A stretch of 56,820 nucleotides of DNA from Deltaproteobacteria bacterium. GTDB taxonomy: Bacteria > Myxococcota > Myxococcia > Myxococcales > SZAS-1. The stretch spans positions 1 through 56,820 of the forward strand of contig JAFEBB010000050.1 of the NCBI GenBank assembly GCA_018266075.1. Direction: 5' to 3'. Under the pieces are notes generated by a model. The model saw nothing but the letters and a program-made list of their open reading frames with translations. It did not search any database and was not told the origin of the DNA. Shown in pieces: positions 9,324 to 18,016 of the stretch (within the stretch, counting starts at the first letter, position 1; each line of letters opens with the position of its first letter). Made by a program: the position numbers and the translations under genes.

Positions 9324-11017
9324 TGAACGGCCTCCTGCTCCAGGCATCGCGTGGTGATGAAGAGGTGGAAGTCGTGGAGCTCGTCGTTCCAGTACTCGTT
9401 ATCGAACGGGTAGACGACCTGGTCCGGAGCGACGGTGTCGGGCTTGGGCGCGTCGGTGACCACGCGGCCGCGCTTGAGGCGCGCGTACATGGCCAGGCCC
9501 ACTTCGTAGTCTTCCAGGCGGAGCTGCTCCTCTTCGGAGAGCAGCCGGTCCGCGGTCTGCTTGAGCGCGTTGTCGCGAGCGACCTCCTCGTGGCGCGCGG
9601 CCTGGGCTTCGGCCAGGCCGTAGATGCGCTGCAGCTCGGTGGCCAGGCCGGAGTCGGCCCAGGGCGAGGCGTAGCGATCGATGCGCTCCTGCTCGTTCTT
9701 GAGCTGCTCGTGGAGCTTGTGGGCATCGCCGTAGGCGTCGTCGACCTGGATCGCTGCGGCCATCATCTTCGGATCGCTCGAGAGCGGGTCGCGGTTCTTG
9801 ATGGTCCGCAGCGAGGTCGCGTAGCGCCGGCTGTACTCGCGCGCGCTGCGCTTGGCGGGCAGGTAGTGGCAGAGGTCCTTGTAGATGAGCGAGCGCAGCA
9901 CGAACTTGTCGGGCAGGAACAGGTCCTTGAAGCTCGGCGCCTCGAGCGCGTAGAGCAGACCCATCGCGTCGCCGTAGTGCTTCAGGCGGTACAGGTTCCA
10001 CGCGCGCTCGAGGTAGATCGCGCCGCGGCCGGGGTCGAGCTCGGGCAGCTTCACCTTGCCCCAGAGATCGAAGCTCTGCTGGTAGTCCTTGGCCTCGTAC
10101 GCGAGGCGCGCGAGGGCCATGGTGGCCTGGTTGCGCAGCGCGCGCGGGGCGTGCTCGTCCTTGGCGATGGCCTCGAACTGCGCCTTGGCCTTGGCGTCGT
10201 CGCGGTCGTGCACCATGGTGTACACGGCCTTCATGTACGAGACGCGCGCGGCGTACGGCGAGTCGGCGTCGACCTTGGCGAAGCGCTTGTCGCCCCACTT
10301 GGTCATGCCCAGCCGGTAGTCGACCAGGCCCTGGTAGTAGGAGACGAACGAGCGCGGCCCATTCGGCAGCGGGCCGAAGTCGGTGCCGTGGAGCAGCTCG
10401 TCCTCCACCAGATCGTGCGGGTAGGGGTTGTTGTTGATGAGGTCCTCGATGTGCCCGAGCGCGTCGGGCAGCACCTCGGGACGCGCGCGCTCCTCGGCCA
10501 CGAAGACCTCGTACTGCAGCGCGGCCTGCTTGAAGCCGAGCGCGTCGAGATCCATCGAGAGGAAGTGCTCGGCCCACTCGTAGCGGTCGGCGGTCTTCGC
10601 CGAGCCCTTGATGAACGCGTAGAACTCCGCGGCCGCCTGCACGTACTGGCCCTTGAAGTGCTTGGCGAGCGCGCCGTCGAAGTTCTCGTCCTTGGCGGGC
10701 GGAGGCGGCTTGGCGGCTGCCTGCGCCTGGTCGCCGCCGGCAGCGGGCTTGCCGGCCTCGTCGGGCTTCTGGCCGGGCGGGAGATCCGCGGGCGCGCCGC
10801 CGTCGGTGGCGGATGCGGTGGCGGTCGGCGCGGGCGCAGGCTTGGCAGCAGGGGCCGGCGCGGCCGACTTGTCCGGCGCGGGTGCGCTCAGGTCGGGCGC
10901 GATGGCGGGCGGCGCCGAGCTCTTGCCGCCGGCCAACGCTGGCGCGGCGAGCGCGAGCACCAGCCCGCCGAGGAGCGCTCCAGGCACACGCCGGGCGCAG
11001 TTCTCGCGAAGGGTCAT
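9320..11017 (-). CDS. TPR-type exported protein, GltE/AglT (NfsE)-like
   Basis: A 565-aa protein: signal peptide (RRVPGALLGGLVLALAAPALA), a long Ala/Pro-rich linker to about residue 110, then helical repeats, ending in a conserved-looking block with VVYPFDNEYWNDELHDF near the C-terminus. I associate this last block and the size with the AglT/GltE and NfsE proteins of myxobacteria, which sit between the outer membrane and the TPR scaffold. The start at ATG 11017 places the signal at residue 1; the open frame upstream reads through the neighbouring barrel gene antisense-like sequence and is rejected. Overlaps the next gene by 4 bp. Confidence 0.75.
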   Translation of the reverse strand: MTLRENCARRVPGALLGGLVLALAAPALAGGKSSAPPAIAPDLSAPAPDKSAAPAPAAKPAPAPTATASATDGGAPADLPPGQKPDEAGKPAAGGDQAQAAAKPPPPAKDENFDGALAKHFKGQYVQAAAEFYAFIKGSAKTADRYEWAEHFLSMDLDALGFKQAALQYEVFVAEERARPEVLPDALGHIEDLINNNPYPHDLVEDELLHGTDFGPLPNGPRSFVSYYQGLVDYRLGMTKWGDKRFAKVDADSPYAARVSYMKAVYTMVHDRDDAKAKAQFEAIAKDEHAPRALRNQATMALARLAYEAKDYQQSFDLWGKVKLPELDPGRGAIYLERAWNLYRLKHYGDAMGLLYALEAPSFKDLFLPDKFVLRSLIYKDLCHYLPAKRSAREYSRRYATSLRTIKNRDPLSSDPKMMAAAIQVDDAYGDAHKLHEQLKNEQERIDRYASPWADSGLATELQRIYGLAEAQAARHEEVARDNALKQTADRLLSEEEQLRLEDYEVGLAMYARLKRGRVVTDAPKPDTVAPDQVVYPFDNEYWNDELHDFHLFITTRCLEQEAVQ

Positions 11018-11064
11018 GGTGGAGGAGGAGGTTGGGCGCACGGGTGCGGGACGGGTTGGCGAAA

Positions 11065-11703
11065 TCACTCGCTGCCGAAGTCGAAGGAGAGGCCGCCCGA
11101 GAAGGCGAGCACCTGTTTCACACCCTTGATGAAGACCGCGTTGTCGCGGCCGTCGATGCGCACCGAGACGTGCGGCGAGAGGTAGAAGCGCAGCCCCAAT
11201 CCGCCGTTCACCGACGGGTGGATGCCGGAGGACATCTCGAAGAAGCCGCCGCCGCCGAGGAAGAAGATCTCCCCGTGCACCACGGAGCGGTTGATGAAGC
11301 TCGCCTTCATGTAGAGCGGCTTCCAGACGATGTCGCTGTTCAAGTAGTACTTGGCGATCTCGAACGCCGTGGGCTGCACGCCGAAGTCGGTCTGGAGCTG
11401 CTGCTTCAGGCCGGTGTCGAGCTCGTACGCGTACCCGCCGTGGATGACCTCCCACGCGAGCCGGTCGCTGAAGTGCCAGGTGTAACCGGCCTCCAGACCC
11501 ACCGTCTTGTAGAAGGCGTCGAGCGGCAAGCTGGCGAAGGCGATTTGAAGCTCGTGCGCCTCGCGGAACTTGCGGTGCTGGACGGCGGCGAGCTGGCCGG
11601 AGTCCTCGGCGTCCTCGAGATCGTCAGCCCAGGCCACAGCAGGCGCCAGGCAGGCCATGATGAGCAACGTTCCAAGAAGATAGCGACCAGACCTCACCGT
11701 CAC
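11065..11703 (-). CDS. Outer-membrane beta-barrel protein (myxobacterial OMP type)
   Basis: 212 aa with a clear signal peptide (YLLGTLLIMACLAPAVAWA) and alternating amphipathic strands typical of a small barrel, for example AGYTWHFSDRLAWEV, GGGGFFEMSSGIHP and GGLGLRFYLSPHVSVRI. It resembles the small outer-membrane barrel family described for myxobacteria. In Glt/Nfs clusters small barrels (GltA, GltB, GltH) sit beside the FHA/TonB-like and TPR proteins, and this gene lies between exactly those partners. The GTG at 11703 follows AGGAG; a GTG two codons later is equally possible. Family likely; exact orthologue unresolved. Confidence 0.75.
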   Translation of the reverse strand: MTVRSGRYLLGTLLIMACLAPAVAWADDLEDAEDSGQLAAVQHRKFREAHELQIAFASLPLDAFYKTVGLEAGYTWHFSDRLAWEVIHGGYAYELDTGLKQQLQTDFGVQPTAFEIAKYYLNSDIVWKPLYMKASFINRSVVHGEIFFLGGGGFFEMSSGIHPSVNGGLGLRFYLSPHVSVRIDGRDNAVFIKGVKQVLAFSGGLSFDFGSE

Positions 11704-11771
11704 GGCTCCTTGCGCCGCGTCCCGGGGGCGCCCTTCAAGGCGCGCCGCGACTCAAGCTTCGAGCCGACTCC

Positions 11772-13859
11772 CTAGAAGCCGACGCTGTTGAAGACGAAGG
11801 GGTAGCTGACCACCACCGTGCCGCCAGTCGGCCGGGGGAAGCGCCACGTCTTCAGGTTGTCGAGGATGCACTCGCCGACATCGGGGTTCTTCATCGAAGA
11901 GGACTTTGTCTTGAAGCTCTGAACGGCACCGCTCATGTCGATCGTCCACTCGATCATGAGCTTGCCACCCAGTCCGGGGTCATGCAACAGCGCCTTCTCG
12001 TAGCACGCACGAATCTGCTGCATGTGCGAGTTGATGACCTTGGCAATTTCTTCTCGAGAGATCGAGCCGTGCACCTGCGCCGCCCGCGCGGGCGCCTGGA
12101 CCACCACGCCGCCGGGCGCGCCCTTGAGCGCGTGACCGATGCCGATGGCGCCGATGCCGTTGAGCTGCTCGCGGCCGCCGGTGACCGGACCGCCGCCGAA
12201 GCCGCCGCCGATGCCCGGGCCCGCGCCGGCCAGCGCCACCGGGCCGATGCCCTTGAGGCCCACCATCTTCAAGCCGTTGGGCCGACCGCCGCCGCCGATC
12301 TTCGAGGTCACGGCCATGAGGTTCTTCATGGCCGGGCTGGAGGTGAGCTTGGTGATGGCCGCGATGGCCTGCGGCGCCTGCACCTTCACAGGCTGCTTCT
12401 GCGGGGTGGGCCGCGCCTGCTTCACTTCCTTCTTCTCATTCCGCTTCTCGGCGACCTTCTCCTTCTCCTTCGGCTTGGGCTCCTCCTTCTTCGGCGGAGC
12501 GAGCAGCGCCGGACGGATGCCCGGAAGCTTCTGGGGCACGAAGTCGGGCACGTCGAGGTTCTTCGGCATGAAGACCACGAGCGAGATGGCCGCGGCGATG
12601 CCCGCCACCAGCGGCACCAGCAGCGAGAGCTCGAGCTTCAGCTTGCTCTTGGGCAGCGCGGGCTGCGGCGCGATGGAGGCGAACTCCACCACCATGCGCC
12701 CGCGCACGAGCCGCACCTGGCCGCCCGAGGGGAGCTGCACGATGCCCACGCCCGACTTGTCGAGCGAGGGCTGGGTGCTCTTCCACTTGCCGTCGCGCAG
12801 CTCCTCGGCCTTCACCCCGGCGGGCACGTGCACCGCCCAGCCGTTCGAGTGAACGCGGGCGAGCACCATCGCCTTGCCCAGGCCGAACTGGTACAGCGGC
12901 AGCGGCGCCGACTCCTTCTCGGCGGCTTCGATCTCGGTGCCGAACGCGAACGTCCGGCACGCGGTCATCTGGTCGCCCCACAGCACGCGCGCGCGCACCG
13001 AGGGCTGGTTTCCAGGCGGCTCGGTGCTCACCGCGCCCGGCGGAGGCAGCACCTCGGGCCGCTCGGCGCGAGCGACCGTCGCGTCCATGGTGCCCTTGGC
13101 CGCGGCCTTGGGCTGCGTGTCGGGAACGACACCCGGCGAGCGCTTGGCCTCGGCGACCGGCGCGACCTTGGACTCCGCGGGCGGAGGCGGCGGCGCCTTG
13201 GCGGGCGCCCCCGGCGGCGGCACCAGGCCAATCACCGGACGCGGCGGCGCGGTGGGCAGCGGCTGCGGCTTGATCTCCGGCGCCACCTGCGAGCGCCGCG
13301 CGGAAGGCTGGGTGGCGTTGAGCACGCCGCCTGCGCCCACGGCGATGCCGGGGGGCTGACCAGGCGAGGTGACGTCGGGATCCGGATCGGCCAGGCGCGG
13401 GCCGCCGCCGGTGGGCGCGCGGGCCGTGGTGGGTGCCGAGGGCGGAGGGGAGCGCACCGGCTCGAGGGCCGCGCGGAGCTGGGCCTGGTCGGGCCGCGCC
13501 GCGAGCGGCTGGGTGTGCTCGAGGTTGGGCTTCTCTTCGGCCTCGTCGTCCTTGCGGCCGATGATCTTGAACTTGAGCGTAACCTTGCCGAGCGCCACGT
13601 CGTCCAGGCTCTTGACCTCGCGGGCCTGGATCTTCTCGCCGTTGATGACGACGCCGTTGTCGCTGCCGAGATCCTGTACGCCCACCCGCGTGCCGTTGAA
13701 CACCAGGCGCGCGTGCACGCGGGAGAGCGTGGGCTCGTCGATGTGGAGCTCGCACGACGGATCACGGCCGATGCGGTAGTCGCCGGGGACGAGCATCTCC
13801 GTCCCGACCAGGCCGCCGTTCCGCAGGATGACCACCTGAAGCACTGAACCGCTGCTCAC
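11772..13859 (-). CDS. FHA domain - transmembrane - AgmX/PglI C-terminal domain protein (GltG-like)
   Basis: 695 aa. Residues about 25-98 are an FHA domain (GRDPSCELHI, SRVHARL, LGSDNGVVINGEKI), which binds phosphothreonine. A Pro/Ala-rich linker follows, then a single membrane helix around VPLVAGIAAAISLVVF, a Lys/Glu/Pro-rich periplasmic stretch, a Gly-rich segment, and a C-terminal domain (about 595-695: SREEIAKVINSHMQQIRACYE to WRFPRPTGGTVVVSYPF) of the AgmX/PglI TonB-like type. This layout matches GltG/PglI, the inner-membrane component that joins cytoplasmic signalling to the periplasmic Glt complex. GTG 13859 is preceded by GGAGG. The FHA suggests control by a Ser/Thr kinase. Confidence 0.85.
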   Translation of the reverse strand: MSSGSVLQVVILRNGGLVGTEMLVPGDYRIGRDPSCELHIDEPTLSRVHARLVFNGTRVGVQDLGSDNGVVINGEKIQAREVKSLDDVALGKVTLKFKIIGRKDDEAEEKPNLEHTQPLAARPDQAQLRAALEPVRSPPPSAPTTARAPTGGGPRLADPDPDVTSPGQPPGIAVGAGGVLNATQPSARRSQVAPEIKPQPLPTAPPRPVIGLVPPPGAPAKAPPPPPAESKVAPVAEAKRSPGVVPDTQPKAAAKGTMDATVARAERPEVLPPPGAVSTEPPGNQPSVRARVLWGDQMTACRTFAFGTEIEAAEKESAPLPLYQFGLGKAMVLARVHSNGWAVHVPAGVKAEELRDGKWKSTQPSLDKSGVGIVQLPSGGQVRLVRGRMVVEFASIAPQPALPKSKLKLELSLLVPLVAGIAAAISLVVFMPKNLDVPDFVPQKLPGIRPALLAPPKKEEPKPKEKEKVAEKRNEKKEVKQARPTPQKQPVKVQAPQAIAAITKLTSSPAMKNLMAVTSKIGGGGRPNGLKMVGLKGIGPVALAGAGPGIGGGFGGGPVTGGREQLNGIGAIGIGHALKGAPGGVVVQAPARAAQVHGSISREEIAKVINSHMQQIRACYEKALLHDPGLGGKLMIEWTIDMSGAVQSFKTKSSSMKNPDVGECILDNLKTWRFPRPTGGTVVVSYPFVFNSVGF

Positions 13860-13926
13860 GTCACCGCCTCCAGGTCCCCGTGCATTGCCGTGCTGCGGTG
13901 AATCCCCTCAACGCCTCGTGCAGCAG

Positions 13927-14331
13927 CTACTCGAACAGCCCCTTCGCGATCTCTGCACGGAAGGTGCTCGGCTGCTTCACCATGCTCTCGACCTGGAGAT
14001 CCTTTCGGTCGTAGAGGTACACGGCGCCGCTCTTGTTCGACTGGCCTTCGATCACGCGGTCATCGAAGTCGATGCGCTGCGGGCCGTGCGGCGCGCCGCC
14101 ACCGCCCGCCGCGGGCGCTGAGCTGGCCGCAGGCCGATCATCTTCGGAGAGCGCGCCGGCCACAGGCTTGGCGCTCGAGCTGCCGCCCTTGCTCGCGCCC
14201 TTGCTGGACGACGCGCTGCTCGACGAGCCACCGTGCTTCGCCTTCTCGGCGGTCTTGCCCTTCGATTTTCCGGCGAACGCCGAGCCCGGAATCACGAGAG
14301 CCAAGGACACCACCAACGCGCTAAGCCTCAT
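13927..14331 (-). CDS. Small exported Ser/Lys-rich protein, first gene of the Glt/Nfs-like run
   Basis: 134 aa: signal peptide (LSALVVSLALVIPGSAFA), a low-complexity Ser/Ala/Gly/Lys region to about residue 80, and a compact C-terminal block containing RIDFDDRVIEGQSNKSG, VYLYDRKDL and FRAEIAKGLFE. ATG 14331 follows GAGGTG. The long open frame upstream of it is not convincing protein. It lies 67 bp before the FHA/AgmX gene and probably shares its transcript. Position and size recall GltF, but I cannot confirm this from sequence memory. The conserved-looking C-terminal block is probably the functional part. Confidence 0.65.
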   Translation of the reverse strand: MRLSALVVSLALVIPGSAFAGKSKGKTAEKAKHGGSSSSASSSKGASKGGSSSAKPVAGALSEDDRPAASSAPAAGGGGAPHGPQRIDFDDRVIEGQSNKSGAVYLYDRKDLQVESMVKQPSTFRAEIAKGLFE

Positions 14332-14440
14332 CACCACCTCGAGCCCGGCGCTCGCGCGCCTGGCAATCTCAAAATCACAGCGAATTTCATGCCGCCCTGT
14401 CAAACGCCACGACGCTCGGCAGGTTCTTTTTTTCGGGCTC

Positions 14441-14508
14441 GCCATGTGGGGCCGAGACCACAAGGTGTGGGGTGCAGTCCCCCGCGTGACTCCCCATCCC
14501 ACATCGGC
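14441..14508. other. Potential structured RNA or DNA element in a divergent intergenic region
   Basis: Within the 251-bp gap between divergent genes, GCC-ATGTGGG (14441-14450) can pair with CCCACAT-c-GGC (14498-14508), ten base pairs with one bulge; inside it GGGG and CCCC (14469-14472, 14479-14482) close a six-base loop. A T-run (14426-14433) precedes it on the plus strand. Could be a leader structure for either neighbour; no known riboswitch recognised. Confidence 0.3.
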
Positions 14509-14582
14509 GCCAAGCGATCAGCGCGGAAGATCCCATCGTTGGAGTTGGTCATCCGTAGGGAGGCTTTGGTTCCGGAGGTGCC

Positions 14583-14906
14583 GTGGCGCGCATCGAGATC
14601 AGGCAGACGGACGACGAGGGGGCGGAGCTGCTGGTCGAGGGCGAGGTAGACGCCGAGCTCGCCGCCGAGCTCCGCGATCGGATTCGCGACCTGGAGGCCG
14701 AGCGCGTGGTGCTCGACTTCACCCACGCGAGCGCGCTCCGAGACGTGGTCTGTGCGTCGCTGGTGGAGCTGCTCGAGGAGTCGGAGGGGCCGGTATTCCT
14801 GCGCGGGCTTCGCGCCCACCAGCTGCGCGTCCTGCACTACCTGCACGTCTCGGTGAGCGATGAAGGCCTGCTCCGGCCCGAGGAGCCCGCCGCGCTGCTC
14901 CCCTGA
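14583..14906 (+). CDS. Small STAS-like protein (107 aa), function unknown
   Basis: No signal peptide. The sequence alternates predicted strands and helices, with IEIRQTDDEGAELLVEGEVD at the start and VVLDFTHASALRDVVCASL in the middle, a pattern resembling STAS domains (anti-anti-sigma fold), where a strand ending in Asp is followed by a helix. The usual phosphorylatable Ser in the DSSG-type loop is not present; the loop reads ASALRD. GTG 14583 follows GGAGG. It converges on the FHA sigma-54 activator with only 11 bp between the stops. Regulatory partner or divergent STAS protein are both possible; the fold is my inference. Confidence 0.55.
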   Translation: MARIEIRQTDDEGAELLVEGEVDAELAAELRDRIRDLEAERVVLDFTHASALRDVVCASLVELLEESEGPVFLRGLRAHQLRVLHYLHVSVSDEGLLRPEEPAALLP

Positions 14907-14917
14907 GGGCGCCTGGC

Positions 14918-16306
<1,389 letters not shown>

Positions 16307-16449
16307 TCCTCTCTCGACTGTGCCACGGCGACCAAAAACGAGAAAGCTCTCACTCGGGTATGGCCTGCCAGTTCTGGGCCACAAAGAATGAAGGGAGCCG
16401 CGGCGGCGCGCAACGCATACAATCGCCAACGACGTGACAAGGGGGCAAC

Positions 16450-17970
16450 GTGACTCAACCCAGCCAGGTGATCATCTTCGGTGCGAGCGGTGACCTCACC
16501 GCGCGCAAGCTCATTCCCGCGTTGGCGAGCCTGGCCTCGAAGAAGAAGCCCGAGGCCGGCTTCTCGGTGATGGGCTGCGCCCGCCGCCCCAAGACCGACG
16601 ACCAGTGGCGCGCGGAGCTGCGCGAGGCCATGCCGCCCGATCTGCGGCCGGCGTTCGATCGGTTGGCGCCCAGCGTGCACTACATGAGCGTCGACGCCGA
16701 GAAGCAGGAGGATCTCGCCAAGCTCTCCGCCGCGCTCGACGCGCTCCCGGGCGGCAAGCAATCGGGCCGGCTCTTCTACCTCTCGCTCAAGCCGGAGCTC
16801 TTCGGGCCCACGGTGCAGGCGCTCTCCGAGGCCAAGCTCATCTTCCAGGATCTGCGCGAGCGCGAGGCGTATCGCCGCGTGGTGATCGAGAAGCCCTTCG
16901 GCCACGACCTGGCCAGCGCCACGGAGCTCAACCACCAGCTCCACGAGCACCTCCGCGAGGACCAGATATATCGAATTGACCACTACCTCGGGAAAGAGAC
17001 CGTCCAGAACCTGCTCGGGCTGCGCTTCCACAACGCCATCTTCGAGCCGCTCTGGAACCGTCACCACGTGGAGCTGGTGCAGATCACCGTCGCCGAAGAT
17101 CTGGGAATGGAGTCAGGCCGCGGCGGCTACTACGACGGCACCGGCGCCCTGCGCGACATGATGCAGAACCACATGCTTCAGGTCTTGGGCTTCGTGGCCA
17201 TGGAGCCGCCCAGCTCGCTGGATCCGGCGGAGATCCGCAACAAGAAGGTCGCGGTTCTGCGCGCGGTGCACCCGCCCTCGCTCGAGGACGCGCCGCGGCA
17301 GGTGGTGCGCGCGCAGTACACGGCCGGGAGTATCAACGGCAAGAACGTGCCCGGCTACCTCGAGGAGGAAGGCATTCCCAAGGGCTCGCAGACGGAGGCG
17401 TACGTGGCCGTGCGCGCCGAGGTCGACACCTGGCGCTGGAGCGGCGTGCCCTTCTTGCTTCGCCACGGCAAGCGCATGCCCAAGAAGTTCACCGAGGTGC
17501 AGGTGCAGTTCCGCACCGCCCCGCTGCAGCTCTTCAACAAGCCCGAGGGCCTCACCGACGAAGAGTTCCGCCGGCAGCTCCGCGAGGGCACGCTCTGCCA
17601 GCTGCGGCCCAACGTGCTCACGCTCTCGATTCAGCCGCGCGAGCAGATCTCGCTCAGCTTCGGCGTGAAGACGCCCGGCAACGCGATGCTCATGACGCCG
17701 GTGGAGATGAACTTCGACTACAAGGACAAGTTCGGCGAGAACACCGCGCCCGCGTACGAGCGCCTCCTCCTCGACGCGATGCAGGGCGACCCCACCCTCT
17801 TCATCTCCAGCGACGAGATCGACGCGAGCTGGCGCTTCGCCGACCGCATCCGCGGCCACTGGCAGAACGCCAACGGCCCCGCACTGCGCACGTATCCGGC
17901 CGGCACCTGGGGCCCGGACGAGGCCGACGAGCTGTTCCACGGCTGCGAAGGTGGATGGAGCCGAGGCTAG
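16450..17970 (+). CDS. zwf: Glucose-6-phosphate 1-dehydrogenase
   Basis: 506 aa, normal for the family. Rossmann dinucleotide motif GASGDLTARKL (residues 11-21), EKPFGHD, and the signature RIDHYLGKE (175-183), which carries substrate- and NADP-binding residues. It oxidises glucose 6-phosphate to 6-phosphogluconolactone with NADP+, the entry into the oxidative pentose phosphate pathway. The GTG start follows AAGGGGG. A weak -10-like TACAAT lies at 16418-16423 without a clear -35. No 6-phosphogluconolactonase or gnd gene adjoins it, so it appears to be transcribed alone. The nearby starch operon would supply glucose units, but linkage is only by proximity. Confidence 0.97.
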   Translation: MTQPSQVIIFGASGDLTARKLIPALASLASKKKPEAGFSVMGCARRPKTDDQWRAELREAMPPDLRPAFDRLAPSVHYMSVDAEKQEDLAKLSAALDALPGGKQSGRLFYLSLKPELFGPTVQALSEAKLIFQDLREREAYRRVVIEKPFGHDLASATELNHQLHEHLREDQIYRIDHYLGKETVQNLLGLRFHNAIFEPLWNRHHVELVQITVAEDLGMESGRGGYYDGTGALRDMMQNHMLQVLGFVAMEPPSSLDPAEIRNKKVAVLRAVHPPSLEDAPRQVVRAQYTAGSINGKNVPGYLEEEGIPKGSQTEAYVAVRAEVDTWRWSGVPFLLRHGKRMPKKFTEVQVQFRTAPLQLFNKPEGLTDEEFRRQLREGTLCQLRPNVLTLSIQPREQISLSFGVKTPGNAMLMTPVEMNFDYKDKFGENTAPAYERLLLDAMQGDPTLFISSDEIDASWRFADRIRGHWQNANGPALRTYPAGTWGPDEADELFHGCEGGWSRG

Positions 17971-17990
17971 TTCCTGGTTCCTCGTTCCTG

Positions 17991-18016
17991 GCGCGTTAAC
18001 CGATTGGTTAAGGCGC
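17991..18016. terminator. Inverted repeat between convergent genes (possible bidirectional terminator)
   Basis: TTAACC-GATT-GGTTAA is a perfect 6-bp inverted repeat, extended by GCGC on both sides across a G/G mismatch. It lies between the stop of zwf and, overlapping it, the stop of the minus-strand TIG-domain gene. No strong U-run, so termination activity is uncertain. Confidence 0.35.

Noticed and set aside
5481-9326. A 1281-codon open frame on the plus strand, antisense to the large TPR gene
   Set aside because: It is a shadow of the GC-rich, TPR-encoding minus gene; it is full of Arg/Val/Leu/Gly runs, has no domain or signal, and the minus gene has clear repeats, signal peptide and ribosome site.
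16307-16449. A sigma-54 (-24/-12) promoter between the FHA activator and zwf
   Set aside because: TGGC-like sequences exist, but none has the GG-N10-GC spacing required.
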